Shown piece after piece: positions 6,869 through 16,236 of a DNA stretch of 64,000 nt. The position numbers and the translations under genes are program-made. The stretch comes from UBA7672 sp965279085. Lineage in GTDB: Bacteria; Pseudomonadota; Alphaproteobacteria; Caulobacterales; Hyphomonadaceae. Under the pieces are notes generated by a model. It was not told the origin of the DNA, did no database searches, and saw nothing but the letters and a program-made list of their open reading frames with translations. The stretch spans positions 2,046,001 through 2,110,000 of the forward strand of contig OZ257149.1 in assembly GCA_965279085.1 (NCBI GenBank), written 5' to 3'. How positions within the stretch are numbered: the first letter of the stretch is position 1; every line of letters starts with the position of its first letter.

Positions 6869-8188
6869 ATGGCTTATGAACACGGCGACTACGTTCCTTC
6901 CCGCGACACGATGACCAAGCGGGAGCCAGACCTGACGGAGACACCCGACAGCGGTTATGCCCGCCTGATCCGCATGCGCCGGTTCGCAAACGGCGTGCTC
7001 GTGCTGATCATGGCGCTGTTCCTGTTCTCGCACATCTGGGAGCCGCCGGGACAGGACTGGGACATGGCATGGCGATTCGTGCGCGCCTTCGCGGAAGCGG
7101 CGATGGTAGGCGGCCTCGCCGACTGGTTCGCGGTGACCGCGATCTTCCGGCGGCCGCTGGGCCTGCCGATCCCGCACACAGCGGTGATCCCCAACAACCA
7201 GGACCGTATCGCCGACGCCGTCGGCCGCTTCATCGCCGACAACTTCCTGAAGGGCGAACTCGTCGCCGAGCGGGTAAAGGACAAGGACCTGTCGGAGGCG
7301 CTGGCGAAATGGCTGGCCGATCCGGCGCAATCGGGTGCATTGGCAGGCGGCCTCGTGCAGGCCGTGCCTGCCCTGCTCGATGCGCTGGACGACGAAACGG
7401 TCTCCACCTTTCTTCGCCAGCAGGCGGCAGAGGCGGCTGAGGGCGCGAGCGTTGCGCCGGCGTTCGGATCGGTGCTCGAAGCGCTGGCCGAACAGGGCCG
7501 TCACCAGGCCATTCTCGATACGCTGCTGAAGCAGGGCTATCATCTGCTCGAAGACAACAAGCACATGATCCGCGACCGCATCCGTGACCGGTCCGGATGG
7601 CTGATGCGGTTCGTGAGCGCCGACCGGAAAGTCGCGGACAGCGTCATCAATGCGATGAACGATCTGCTGTTCGAAGTCGCGTCTGACCCGCGCCATCCGT
7701 TGCGCACGCAGCTGAACGAGATCGTGCGCAAGTTCGCGGACGACCTGCGCGACGATCCTGTTCTTCAGGCGCGCGTCGGCGGCTGGATCAAGGAAGCGGC
7801 GGCTCATCCCAGCGTAGGCGAGGCTGTCGAGGCAGGCTGGAGCGAGTTCAAGGCCGCGCTGCGCCGCGACTGCGCTGCGCCGGACGGCAAGCTGCGGGCG
7901 TGGGTCGAGAACGCGCTGATCAATCTTGGCGCGGGCCTGTTGCGTGAGCCCAGCGTGCGCGCGGCGCTGAACGCGCGGCTGCGGTCGCTGCTGGTCGAAC
8001 TCGCCGACCGCCATGGCGAGGATGTCGCGAAGCTGGTTTCCGAAACGATCCGCCGCTGGGATTCGGACACCATTGTGCAGAAGCTGGAAGCCAATGTCGG
8101 CCGCGACCTGCAGTATATCCGGCTCAATGGCACGATCATTGGCGGCCTTGTCGGCCTCGTGCTGCACGCGGGCGCCGAAATCCTCTAG
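6869..8188 (+). CDS. DUF445 family membrane-anchored protein (YjiN-like)
   Basis: A 439-residue protein. An N-terminal membrane helix (GVLVLIMALFLFSHIW, about 48-63) is followed by the typical AEAAMVGGLADWFAVTAIFRRPLGLPIPHTAIIP-type signature near residues 85-115, of which GGLADWFAVTAIFRRP is the clearest part. A long helical central region and a C-terminal hydrophobic segment (GTIIGGLVGLVLH) follow. The function of DUF445 is not established. The start could also be the ATG 14 codons later. It meets the following regulator tail-to-tail with four bases of overlap. Confidence 0.8.
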   Translation: MAYEHGDYVPSRDTMTKREPDLTETPDSGYARLIRMRRFANGVLVLIMALFLFSHIWEPPGQDWDMAWRFVRAFAEAAMVGGLADWFAVTAIFRRPLGLPIPHTAVIPNNQDRIADAVGRFIADNFLKGELVAERVKDKDLSEALAKWLADPAQSGALAGGLVQAVPALLDALDDETVSTFLRQQAAEAAEGASVAPAFGSVLEALAEQGRHQAILDTLLKQGYHLLEDNKHMIRDRIRDRSGWLMRFVSADRKVADSVINAMNDLLFEVASDPRHPLRTQLNEIVRKFADDLRDDPVLQARVGGWIKEAAAHPSVGEAVEAGWSEFKAALRRDCAAPDGKLRAWVENALINLGAGLLREPSVRAALNARLRSLLVELADRHGEDVAKLVSETIRRWDSDTIVQKLEANVGRDLQYIRLNGTIIGGLVGLVLHAGAEIL

Positions 8189-9261
8189 GCGGCGCGCAGC
8201 CGCCGCTGAGCAAGGCTCATCGCGCCGACAACGCAGCCGGCGAACAGCAGCCCCTCAAGGCCGCCGGTAACGACCTGGCTGGTGGGCCCGAAGCCGGTCT
8301 CGCCAAACAGAGCGCCGATCTGGTCGAGCTGAACGCGGGAGTTCGGGAAACGGCCAGACAGCGAGTTGAGACTTCCCGCCATCAGCTTGCCGCCAAGCAG
8401 CGTGATGACGATGCCCGCAGCAGCGCCGGCTGCACCACCCAGCGCGATGCTGCGTCCGAGAGAGCCATGTGATGGATCGCGGGTCGCCAGATAAGCGCCA
8501 AGCCCCACAGCCCCGCCGAGCAGCGCGCCCTCGGGACCGCCTGTCATCGCGCCGGGCGACTGGCCGAACAACAAGTTGAATGCGTCGAGGCCGATCAGCT
8601 TCACCACAGCGCCGACAGCAAAACCTCCAACCGCTGCGCCCGCGATTACCCACAGCGACTGATGGCTTTTCGCAAAGCCGGCTGCCGCGATGCCGAAGGC
8701 GACGCCCGCGCCGCCGAGCAGGCCCACCAGAATGGTCAGGCAGACGAGGACCAGCAGAACGGAAGCCGCGCCCATGCCGGGCTCAAGCGACTGCGTGGCG
8801 CCGGCGAAGCTGTAGAACAGGCCGCCGAACATGCCGGCGATGCCGCCGCCGATTGTTCCGGCGCCGCCGATCAGGAAGAACCGCCGCCAGTCACGTGACG
8901 GTGGGACCGCCCTCACCGGCTCGGACGAAGGCATCGCGCCGGCCTCGACCCGCGTGACGGGCGCGATGAAGCGATAGCCGTGTTTCGGCACCGTCTCGAT
9001 GAAGCGTGGGTTGCCGGCGTCGTCTCCCAGCTGCTTGCGGAGAATCTTGATGCACTGGGTCAGCGCCTCGTCGGTGACGGGCACGCCCTGCCAGACCTCC
9101 CGCAGGAACCGCTCCTTGGAAACGAGCTGGCCGGGCTCGTTGACCATCAGCGCCAGCGCGTCGAGGTAACGCGCGTTAAGCTCGACGGGAGCGTCGCCCC
9201 GCATGAGACGACGGTTCGACGTATCGAGCAGGAAACCGTTGAAAACGAAGCTGCCCGGCAC
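8185..9261 (-). CDS. Membrane-bound winged-helix regulator (CadC/OmpR-type DNA-binding domain)
   Basis: A 358-residue protein. Residues 1-100 form an OmpR/PhoB-type winged helix: FVFNGFLLDTSNRRL, ELNARYLDALALMVNEPGQLVSKE, TDEALTQCIKILRKQLGDD and the closing FIETVPKHGYRF. The remainder is a series of hydrophobic segments rich in Gly/Ala, with no receiver domain. This matches ToxR/CadC-like regulators anchored in the inner membrane, except that the sensor portion is almost entirely membrane-embedded. The start is a GTG without a strong Shine-Dalgarno, so it may differ slightly. The target genes are unknown. Confidence 0.75.
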   Translation of the reverse strand: MPGSFVFNGFLLDTSNRRLMRGDAPVELNARYLDALALMVNEPGQLVSKERFLREVWQGVPVTDEALTQCIKILRKQLGDDAGNPRFIETVPKHGYRFIAPVTRVEAGAMPSSEPVRAVPPSRDWRRFFLIGGAGTIGGGIAGMFGGLFYSFAGATQSLEPGMGAASVLLVLVCLTILVGLLGGAGVAFGIAAAGFAKSHQSLWVIAGAAVGGFAVGAVVKLIGLDAFNLLFGQSPGAMTGGPEGALLGGAVGLGAYLATRDPSHGSLGRSIALGGAAGAAAGIVITLLGGKLMAGSLNSLSGRFPNSRVQLDQIGALFGETGFGPTSQVVTGGLEGLLFAGCVVGAMSLAQRRLRAA

Positions 9262-9348
9262 TTTTCAGCAAAACCTCAGGACTTGCTCATGCCGCTCACG
9301 GGCGCGGCGGATAGGGACGGAACCTCTAACACGCAAAGAGGCAAGGCC

Positions 9349-9930
9349 ATGGCGACACACGAGAAAATCAGCACGGGTCAACGCAGGCGGATGCTGCGGG
9401 CAGGGATATGGATGTCGGTCATAGTATCCATCCTGCTCATACCCCTGATCGCGATGCAGTTCAGCGACGAGGTGGTCTGGGGACCTATCGACTTCGTATT
9501 CGCAGGCGGCCTGCTGGCGGCTGTCGCCACGACCTATGAGCTGGCCGCAAGCCGGGGCACCCCGCTCTATCGGGGCGCAGCGGGCCTGGCGTTGGCGGCG
9601 GCGTTCATGCTGATCTGGATCAACGGCGCGGCCGGCGTCATCGGGTCGGAGGATGACAAGGCCAACCTGATGTTCGGCGGCGTTCTTGCTATTGCGCTTA
9701 TCGGCGCAATCGTCGCGCAGTTCCGGGCGGCAGGCATGGCGGTCGCGATGCTGGCGACGGCAGTGGCGCAGGCGCTGGTGGGCGTGATCGCGCTGACAGC
9801 AGGATGGGGCCAGGACGGGCCGAGATATCCGTGGGACCTGGTCGGCCTCACCGGCTTCTTCACCGCGATGTGGTCGCTGACGGCCCTGCTGTTCTGGAGG
9901 GCCGTGCCGCGCGAGGCGGACGTCTTCTAG
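9349..9930 (+). CDS. Multi-pass inner-membrane protein, hypothetical
   Basis: A 193-residue protein with about six hydrophobic helices (roughly 18-38, 45-62, 76-92, 105-122, 128-150 and 165-183) and short charged loops. It starts MATHEKISTGQRRRMLRAG, and AGAGG/AAGG-like purines precede the ATG. No known domain is recognised by eye. It lies between the divergent regulator and ruvA, which is encoded on the other strand two bases from its stop. A relationship to the regulator at 8185-9261 is possible because the two diverge. Confidence 0.65.
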   Translation: MATHEKISTGQRRRMLRAGIWMSVIVSILLIPLIAMQFSDEVVWGPIDFVFAGGLLAAVATTYELAASRGTPLYRGAAGLALAAAFMLIWINGAAGVIGSEDDKANLMFGGVLAIALIGAIVAQFRAAGMAVAMLATAVAQALVGVIALTAGWGQDGPRYPWDLVGLTGFFTAMWSLTALLFWRAVPREADVF

Positions 9931-9932
9931 GA

Positions 9933-10553
9933 TCAGTTAGCTGGAGCCAGCGCCTTGAGGGCGGCGCGGATCAGCGCCGCCTCCTTGGCATCGTCGCCCG
10001 TATCGCGCGCAGCCTGCGCCACGGCGCGGGACGCGTCCGATGAGTTATAGCCGAGATTGACCAGCGCCGAGATTGCGGCGGCGCGCGCGCCGGATGCAGC
10101 AATCGGCGCGGGCGTCGTCGACGTGGCCGAGAAGCCGGCTGCGAACAGGCCCATTGGCGGTGGCTTGCCCTTGAACTCAGTGACGATGCGCTCGGCCAGC
10201 TTCTTGCCGACGCCATTGGCGCGGCTGATCGCGCCCGTGTCGCTGAGCGCGATGGCGTCCATCAGTTGCGGCAGCGACAGCGTATCGAGAATGGAAAGTG
10301 CGATCTTGGCGCCGACGCCTGGCGCATCCTGCAGACGCGCGAACCAGGCGCGTTCCTCGCCGGACGCGAAAGCGAACAGGCGGATGGCGTTTTCCGACAT
10401 CTGCGTTTCGACGAAGAGTTCGGCGGCCTCGCCGACGACGATCTTTTGCAAGGTGCGCGATCCCGCATGGACGAGATAGCCGACACCGTTGACGTCGATG
10501 AGGGCCTGCCCCTCCCCCGTGGCCGCGATGGTTCCGCGCAGGCGCCCGATCAT
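9933..10553 (-). CDS. ruvA: Holliday junction DNA helicase subunit RuvA
   Basis: A 206-residue protein with the N-terminal OB fold (MIGRLRGTI...GVGYLVHA), the two helix-hairpin-helix motifs (DAPGVGAKIAL near 77-87 and NGVGKKLAERIV near 112-123) and the C-terminal RuvB-contact domain (VNLGYNSSDASRAV). The tetramer binds four-way junctions and loads RuvB. Its ATG overlaps the ruvC stop (ATGA), so translation is coupled. An Ala-rich linker (about 135-160) is longer than in enterobacteria, which is common in alphaproteobacteria. Confidence 0.96.
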   Translation of the reverse strand: MIGRLRGTIAATGEGQALIDVNGVGYLVHAGSRTLQKIVVGEAAELFVETQMSENAIRLFAFASGEERAWFARLQDAPGVGAKIALSILDTLSLPQLMDAIALSDTGAISRANGVGKKLAERIVTEFKGKPPPMGLFAAGFSATSTTPAPIAASGARAAAISALVNLGYNSSDASRAVAQAARDTGDDAKEAALIRAALKALAPAN

Positions 10554-11044
10554 GCCTTGAGCCTCAGTTGAGCCGACGGCCGATGATGCGCGCCACAGAT
10601 GGCGACCGCGAGCGCATCAGCAGCATCGGCAGAAACCTCGCCTGCCTTGGGAAGAAGCCGGCGCACCATGAAGGCGACCTGCGTCTTGTCGGCGGCGCCC
10701 GTGCCGACGATGGACTGCTTGACCTTGCGCGTCGCGAATTCGTGGACCTTGAGGCCTTCGATGGCGAGCGCCGCCATCGCCGCGCCACGCGCCTGCCCCA
10801 GCAGCAGCGTCGACTTCGGGTTCATGTTGACGAACGTCTCTTCGACCGCCGCTTCGTGCGGGCTGTGGGCCGCCACGACTTCGCGCAGACCTTCGACCAC
10901 GCGGGCGAGACGATCAGCCATGTCGGCGTCGGTGTCGGGCTTGATGACGCCATGAGCGACCCAGCCGAGGCGTGGACCGTCGACCGTGATCACGCCCCAG
11001 CCGGTGTAGCGCAGGCCCGGATCGACCCCGAGGATTCGAATCAT
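10550..11044 (-). CDS. ruvC: Crossover junction endodeoxyribonuclease RuvC
   Basis: A 164-residue nuclease with the RNase H-like core: ILGVDPGLRYTGWG (catalytic D8), AVEETFVNMNPKST (E69 region) and EVSADAADALAVAIC (acidic residues near 140-143). It resolves Holliday junctions with RuvAB. The chosen start is the ATG giving MIRILGVDPG, and another ATG three codons upstream (11053) is possible. A further in-frame extension to 11122 is not typical of the family. It is the first gene of the ruvCA operon. Confidence 0.95.
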   Translation of the reverse strand: MIRILGVDPGLRYTGWGVITVDGPRLGWVAHGVIKPDTDADMADRLARVVEGLREVVAAHSPHEAAVEETFVNMNPKSTLLLGQARGAAMAALAIEGLKVHEFATRKVKQSIVGTGAADKTQVAFMVRRLLPKAGEVSADAADALAVAICGAHHRPSAQLRLKA

Positions 11045-11139
11045 TCTGCCCATCCGGGGGACAATGGCGCCCCTCGAACGAATTGAGAACATGCCAGGAG
11101 TTAACAAGGCGGAAACCAACAAGGCGGAGCTTGCGCGCC

Positions 11140-11817
11140 ATGTCTGTTTTCACGACTCGCATCACGCGCCGCGCGGCGCTGCGCCTCGGCGCCCAAAGCC
11201 TTGGTGTGGTGGGCCTTGGCGGGCTGGTTCTTGCGCCCACCGCGATGGCGCAGGGCATGACGCAGTGGCCACTGCGGCTTGCCTATGCGCGCGTATCGCC
11301 CGGCGGCTTCATCCACATCCGCGCAGACGAACAGCAGGCATGGACCAATCTGCAGACGCGTCTCGGCGGGCTGATCGAGACGATCCAGCCCATCCAGCCG
11401 TCGAGCATGATGGGTAATCACACGCCGCAGGTCGAAGGCGCCGCCAACTGCGCGCTGGTCGCACGGCAGATGGCGTCGGCGGCCGGGTTCAACCAGGTCA
11501 TCCTCTACGCCACGCATGACGGGCAGAAGACCTACAAGTCTGACGGCGGATGGTTCTCCGATGTCTTCGCTAATCTGCAGGCCGATCTCGACAAGGACGG
11601 CCGCGCAACCGGCGAAGCCCATCTGCTCGACATCGGCGGCGGCATGCCTCTCGCTTCCGTGACCGCCGACGCCAAGCCTCGCGATCCGCTGAACCTGTTC
11701 GACGGCGGCCGCAATCCGGAGCGCGAGACGCTGGCCAGCCTCACGCAGTCCATGGAACGCCGCCTGCAGGATATGGCGCGCGTGGCGTATGAGAACTCGC
11801 GCTCGATCGCGGACTAG
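11140..11817 (+). CDS. Tat-exported hypothetical protein
   Basis: A 225-residue protein with a twin-arginine signal (RITRRAALRLG, residues 6-16), a hydrophobic stretch and an AMAQ cleavage site near 37. The mature part carries HIRADEQQAWTNLQTRL and a NPERETLASLTQSMERR tail and has no fold I recognise. Folded export suggests a cofactor or early assembly, but no cofactor motif is seen. It diverges from ruvC and is followed 51 bases later by the M3 peptidase gene. The ATG at 11140 is preferred over an upstream start because it places the Tat motif correctly. Confidence 0.65.
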   Translation: MSVFTTRITRRAALRLGAQSLGVVGLGGLVLAPTAMAQGMTQWPLRLAYARVSPGGFIHIRADEQQAWTNLQTRLGGLIETIQPIQPSSMMGNHTPQVEGAANCALVARQMASAAGFNQVILYATHDGQKTYKSDGGWFSDVFANLQADLDKDGRATGEAHLLDIGGGMPLASVTADAKPRDPLNLFDGGRNPERETLASLTQSMERRLQDMARVAYENSRSIAD

Positions 11818-11868
11818 CCAGACCCGTTCACGGCGATAAGGTCGATCCTTCGAATTCCGGAGGGTTAC

Positions 11869-14058
11869 ATGCGCCGTTTTCTTCTTTCATCGCTGAGCGC
11901 CGTTGCGCTGCTGGCCGCCTGCGGACCGGCGGAAGATCTGACGACAGTTCCGGCGGCTGTGTTCGATGAGGCGACAACGGCGCAGCTGACGTCCAACCCG
12001 CTGCTGGCGGAATGGGCCGGGGCCAATGGTGGACAGCCGGCGTTCGACAAGATGGACCTCGCGCAGATGAAGCCTGCGACGGAAGCCGGAATGGCCGCGA
12101 GCCTCGCGGAGATCGACGCCATCGCGAACAATCCGGCGAAGGCCTCCTTCGAAAACACCATTCTCGCGATGGAGCGCGAAGGCGAAGCGCTTGATCGCGC
12201 GATGACGTATTGCGGCATCTGGAGCTCCAACATGTCGACGCCGGAGTTCCGCGAAATCCAGAACGAGATGGCGCCGAAGCTGGCGGAGTACCAATCGAAG
12301 ATCACGCAGAACGAGAAGCTGTTCGCGCGCATCAAGTCGCTGCATGACGACGCGGCCAACCTCAAGCTGAACCCGCATCAGGCGCGCCTGCTGAAGCTGA
12401 CCTATGACCGCTTCCAGCTGAACGGCGCGGAGCTGACGGGCGAAAAGCGCGAGCGCTATGCCGCGATCAACAAGGAGCTGGCGGAGCTCCAGACGAAGTT
12501 CTCGAACAACCTGCTGGCGGACGAGGAAGGCTGGGTCACCTACCTTACGAAGCAGCAGCTCGGCGGCCTGCCTGCGTCCTATGTCGCTTCGGCCAAGGCG
12601 GCGGCCGAAGGGCTCGGCAAGCCCGGCCAGTACGCCGTCACCAACACCCGCTCGTCGATGGACCCCTTCCTCACCTATTCCAGTGAACGCGCTCTCCGCG
12701 AGAAGGTCTGGCGCAATTATTATTCGCGCGGCGACAACGCCGATGAGCACGACAACAATGCGGTGATCGCATCAATCCTGAAGCTTCGGCACGAGCGGGT
12801 GAACCTGCTGGGCTACAAGACGTATGCTGACTGGCAGCTGCAGGACAACATGGCAAAGACGCCTGCCGAGGCGACGGCGCTGATGGAGGCAGTGTGGGCG
12901 CCGGCGTTGGTGCGCGCGAAGGAAGAAGTCGCCGACATGCAGGCGCTGGCGACGTCAGAAGGCGCGAAGATCTCGATCGAGCCGTGGGATTACCGGTTCT
13001 ATGCGGAGAAAGTGCGCAAGGCGAAATACGATCTCGATGGCGAGCAGGTGAAGCCGTACCTGCAGCTCGACAAGCTGCGCGAGGCGATGTTCTACGTCGC
13101 GGGCGAGCTGTTCGGATTTGGTTTCGCACCAGTGGCCGAGGGCGCGATCCCGGTCTTCCATCCTGACGTGAAGGTCTGGGAGGTGACGGACAAGGCTTCC
13201 GGCAAGCACATCGGCTACTGGTATCTCGACCCCTACGCGCGGCAGGGCAAGCGTTCAGGCGCGTGGGCGTCGAGCTATCGTTCGCACTCGACGTTTGACG
13301 GGCCGGAGACGGTGCTGTCGTCGAACAATTCCAACTTCGTGAAGCCGGCGCCGGGCGAGCCGCTGCTGATCTCTTACGATGACGCCGACACATTCTTCCA
13401 CGAATTCGGCCATGCGCTGCATGCGCTGTCGTCGAGCGTGGAGTATCCGAGCCTCAATGGAGGTGTTCGGGACTACACCGAGTTCCACTCGCAGCTGCTG
13501 GAGCGCTGGCTGCTGACGCCGCAGGTGGTGGACAAGTATTTCCGTCACTACCAGACGGGCGAACCGATGCCCAAGGAGCTGATCGACAAGATCAACAAGG
13601 CGGCGACGTTCAACCAGGGCTTCCAGACGGTGGAGTTCCTAGGGTCGGCGATCATGGACATGCGCTATCACACGGTCGATCCAACCAACCTCGATCCGCG
13701 CGCGTTTGAGAAGGATGAGCTGGCGAAGCTCGGCATGCCGAAGGAAATCCCGATGCGGCATCGCTCGCCGCAGTTCGGGCACATCTTCTCGAGCGAGGGC
13801 TATGCTGCCGGCTACTACGGTTATCTCTGGGCCGAGGTGCTAACGGCGGATGCCGGCGAAGCCTTCGCGGAAGCGCCCGGCGGTTTCTATGACAAGCCGC
13901 TGGCTTCGAGTATGGTCGCGAACCTGTTCACCGTGCGCAACGCGGTGGATCCCGCGGATGCCTATCGTGCCTTCCGTGGACGCGATGCGACGATTGACGC
14001 GCTGCTGCGCGATCGCGGCTTCCCCGTTCCTGTGAAGGCAGGTAGCGGCCAGCCCTAG
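11869..14058 (+). CDS. M3 family peptidyl-dipeptidase (Dcp-like) lipoprotein
   Basis: A 729-residue zinc metallopeptidase. The lipobox LLAAC is near residues 15-19, so the enzyme is anchored in the envelope. The long helical domain has the usual ANPAKASFENTILAME-type opening. The catalytic HEFGH is at 511-515 within ADTFFHEFGHALHAL, and family motifs GYAAGYYGYLWAEVL and FRGRDATIDALLRDRGF lie near the C-terminus. It degrades short peptides, releasing dipeptides from C-termini. The size and motif order match Dcp. An in-frame GGAGG just before the ATG supports the start. It is transcribed after the Tat protein gene and tail-to-tail with the dehydrogenase. Confidence 0.9.
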   Translation: MRRFLLSSLSAVALLAACGPAEDLTTVPAAVFDEATTAQLTSNPLLAEWAGANGGQPAFDKMDLAQMKPATEAGMAASLAEIDAIANNPAKASFENTILAMEREGEALDRAMTYCGIWSSNMSTPEFREIQNEMAPKLAEYQSKITQNEKLFARIKSLHDDAANLKLNPHQARLLKLTYDRFQLNGAELTGEKRERYAAINKELAELQTKFSNNLLADEEGWVTYLTKQQLGGLPASYVASAKAAAEGLGKPGQYAVTNTRSSMDPFLTYSSERALREKVWRNYYSRGDNADEHDNNAVIASILKLRHERVNLLGYKTYADWQLQDNMAKTPAEATALMEAVWAPALVRAKEEVADMQALATSEGAKISIEPWDYRFYAEKVRKAKYDLDGEQVKPYLQLDKLREAMFYVAGELFGFGFAPVAEGAIPVFHPDVKVWEVTDKASGKHIGYWYLDPYARQGKRSGAWASSYRSHSTFDGPETVLSSNNSNFVKPAPGEPLLISYDDADTFFHEFGHALHALSSSVEYPSLNGGVRDYTEFHSQLLERWLLTPQVVDKYFRHYQTGEPMPKELIDKINKAATFNQGFQTVEFLGSAIMDMRYHTVDPTNLDPRAFEKDELAKLGMPKEIPMRHRSPQFGHIFSSEGYAAGYYGYLWAEVLTADAGEAFAEAPGGFYDKPLASSMVANLFTVRNAVDPADAYRAFRGRDATIDALLRDRGFPVPVKAGSGQP

Positions 14059-14061
14059 ACG

Positions 14062-15225
14062 TCAGGCGCAGAGTTCGAGGATTTCCACGATGTCGTCCGC
14101 GCTCCTGATGGGGCGCGGATTCGTGCGTATGCCGCGATCATGCATGGTGTGCTCGGCAATGGCCCGGAAGTGCGAGCGGCCGATCATCACTTCCGAAAGA
14201 CGCCAGGGAAGGCCCAGCATCTTCACGAGATCGCGCACGACATCGGCGGCGGGCAGCGCGCGCTTGCCCATCAACCGCGAGACAAGTCGCTGCCTGTCGC
14301 TGCTGTAGTCGCGGTTCCAGGCGAGCACGCCGTGCAGCGTGATGCATGACGTGATGCCATGCGGAATGTCGTAGGAGCCGCCGAGCGTGTGACCGATGGC
14401 ATGGCTAGCGCCCATCCCCCTGCCCGATCCCGCGCCCGAGATGGCGAGCCACATGCCATGCTGGCATTGCGCGCGGGCTTCGAGATCGGCGGGATCGTCA
14501 TGGCTCGCGGCAAGGCCCTTCGCCAGCAGGCGCAGCCCTTCCGCGGCCAGCGCATCGGCAAGCGGCGCGCGTTCGGGATGGCAGAGCTGCTCGACGGCGT
14601 GGTCAACCGCCTTCATGCCGGTCGAGAACCACAGGCGCGGGGGCGTTGCCAGCGTGATCGCGGGATCGAGGATCACAGCGCGCGGCGCGAAATCCAGATG
14701 GGTATAGGCTTCCTTGACGTGCTTCTCGCCGTCGGTGACGCCGGCAACCGGCGTGAACTCAGCGGCCGAAAGCGTGGTCGGAATGGCGATCATGCGGACG
14801 CCAGAAACGATTTGTGAAGCGTCCTTCCGGTCATCGCCGCGTCCCAGGCGGTAGGGGCCTAGCTCATCGGTTCGCGTGAACCCCGCCCAAAGGCAGAGCT
14901 GGATGAGCTTCGTGGCATCGATGACCGAGCCGCCGCCAAGAGCGATCAGAAGGTCCGCATTTGCAGCGCGCGCAGCAGCCGCGCCGGCGATCACATCCGC
15001 TCGCGGCGAATGCGAGGCGATGGCATCAAACGTTCCCACGCAAAGAGCGCCAAGATTGGCGGCGAGCTTCGCAGCGAGCCCTTCGGGCCCACCTAGCGAC
15101 TTCGTGGTCAGAATGAAAAGGCGCGAGGCGTTGTAGCGTTTCGCCAGATCGGCGACGGCCTCATGCGCGGGGCGGCCATAGATGACCGTGTCCTGACGCG
15201 GGAAGCGATAGGCGCCGGAGATCAT
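14062..15225 (-). CDS. Iron-containing alcohol dehydrogenase (maleylacetate reductase/KdnB-like group)
   Basis: A 387-residue group III dehydrogenase. The NAD-binding GGGSVIDATK is near 98-107. Metal ligands are expected in DHAVEQLCHPE and in GASHAIGHTLGGSYDIPHG. Relatives include maleylacetate reductase, and KdnB, which oxidises C8 of Kdo on the way to 8-amino-Kdo in Shewanella. The presence of kdsB, kdsD and a DegT aminotransferase 2-5 kb away makes the second role worth testing, but it is inference. Its ATG overlaps the stop of the YcgN-type gene (ATGA), so the two are coupled. Confidence 0.75.
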   Translation of the reverse strand: MISGAYRFPRQDTVIYGRPAHEAVADLAKRYNASRLFILTTKSLGGPEGLAAKLAANLGALCVGTFDAIASHSPRADVIAGAAAARAANADLLIALGGGSVIDATKLIQLCLWAGFTRTDELGPYRLGRGDDRKDASQIVSGVRMIAIPTTLSAAEFTPVAGVTDGEKHVKEAYTHLDFAPRAVILDPAITLATPPRLWFSTGMKAVDHAVEQLCHPERAPLADALAAEGLRLLAKGLAASHDDPADLEARAQCQHGMWLAISGAGSGRGMGASHAIGHTLGGSYDIPHGITSCITLHGVLAWNRDYSSDRQRLVSRLMGKRALPAADVVRDLVKMLGLPWRLSEVMIGRSHFRAIAEHTMHDRGIRTNPRPIRSADDIVEILELCA

Positions 15226-15704
15226 TTGCGTCTCCGCGTGCGGCGAGGCTTGGGCGGGCCATGGAACCAGTCGATCAGATAGTCGTCGGCGTCCTCATCG
15301 GCGATGCCCTCTTCCGTTCGTGTGCGATTCTTCGCGGAATAGCCTTCGCGATGCACCGCCTCACGATCGCCGCTGATGAGGTGATGCCAGGGATGGAGAT
15401 CCCTGCCCTCATGCACGAGCCGGTAGGCGCACGACTGCGGCAACCAGTCGACAGTGGCGACGATCTCCGGCGTCAGCTTCACGCAGATCGGCACATACTT
15501 CTTGCGGTTCGGATAGTCCTTGCACTGGCAGGTCGATCCATCAAGCAGCTTGCAATGGAGCGAGGTGAAGAAGAGTTCGCCGGTCTCTTCTTCCTCGAGC
15601 TTGACGAGGCAGCATTTCGCGCAGCCATCGCACAGCGACTCCCATTCCTTGGGCGTCATCTCGTGCAGCTTCTTGGTTTTCCAGAAGGGCGGCTCGGCAG
15701 ACAT
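15222..15704 (-). CDS. YcgN-family (UPF0260) cysteine-cluster protein
   Basis: A 160-residue protein with the pattern PFWKTKKLHEMTPKEWESLC, then CDGCAKCC, HCKLLDGSTCQCKDY and VPICVKL. The conserved cysteines probably bind a metal or an iron-sulphur cluster, and a role is not established. PWHHLISGDR is the other family signature. The start at 15704 is chosen from family length; no convincing Shine-Dalgarno is seen, and the frame stays open to 15788. It is followed by the dehydrogenase with a four-base overlap and preceded by a small acetyltransferase gene. Confidence 0.82.
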   Translation of the reverse strand: MSAEPPFWKTKKLHEMTPKEWESLCDGCAKCCLVKLEEEETGELFFTSLHCKLLDGSTCQCKDYPNRKKYVPICVKLTPEIVATVDWLPQSCAYRLVHEGRDLHPWHHLISGDREAVHREGYSAKNRTRTEEGIADEDADDYLIDWFHGPPKPRRTRRRK

Positions 15705-15757
15705 GGGCGGTGGCGTAGCCGAGGCCGGGCTGGAGGGCAATGTCGCGCCCCGCGCGG

Positions 15758-16072
15758 TCAGAACGGGTCTTTCAGGATATCCTGCCATTCGGGATGCTTC
15801 TGCAGTGTAGCCTTTGTGAAGGGGCAGATCGGCACGACCTTCAGACCCCGCGCGCGAACGTCCATTACCATGTACTCAACCAGCGCCTTACCGACGCCCA
15901 TGCCGCCGAGTTCGTCGGGCACGCCGGTGTGATCGATGATCAGGATTTTCTCGCCGGCCTTGGAGAAGGTCATTTCGGCGTCGGGCTTGCCCTCGACATG
16001 AGCGACATAGCGGCCGCCGGTGGGCCTGTCCTCGCGCGTGATGCTGACCTTGACCTTGGGGACTTCGACCAC
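15758..16072 (-). CDS. Small GNAT-type N-acetyltransferase
   Basis: A 104-residue protein of the short acetyltransferase group: AHVEGKPDAEMTFSK, ILIIDHTGVPDELGGMGVGKALVEYMV (the acetyl-CoA pyrophosphate loop is GGMGVGKAL) and the closing VPICPFTKATLQKHPEWQDIL. It probably acetylates a small molecule or protein amine in the cytosol; the substrate is unknown. The start is a GTG eight bases behind AGGAG. It is probably the first gene of a three-gene unit with the YcgN-type gene and the dehydrogenase. Confidence 0.8.
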   Translation of the reverse strand: MVEVPKVKVSITREDRPTGGRYVAHVEGKPDAEMTFSKAGEKILIIDHTGVPDELGGMGVGKALVEYMVMDVRARGLKVVPICPFTKATLQKHPEWQDILKDPF

Positions 16073-16236
16073 GCGGATGCTCCTGTCGCAACTGGAGCAA
16101 ACGTAGGCGCGGGAGGGCTTCGGGAGAAGGCCTAACCGTTCCCGTCCGCGATCAAACCCGCGTTTTCCAGTGAAAAGCCCGACTGGCGTGCGCAGGAGGA
16201 TTTACGGGTGAGCAATCCGTGATCTAGGTGTGGGAT

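Noticed and set aside
14062..15225. Firm maleylacetate reductase assignment
   Set aside because: No other aromatic-degradation gene is nearby; the superfamily is broad, so only the family was called.
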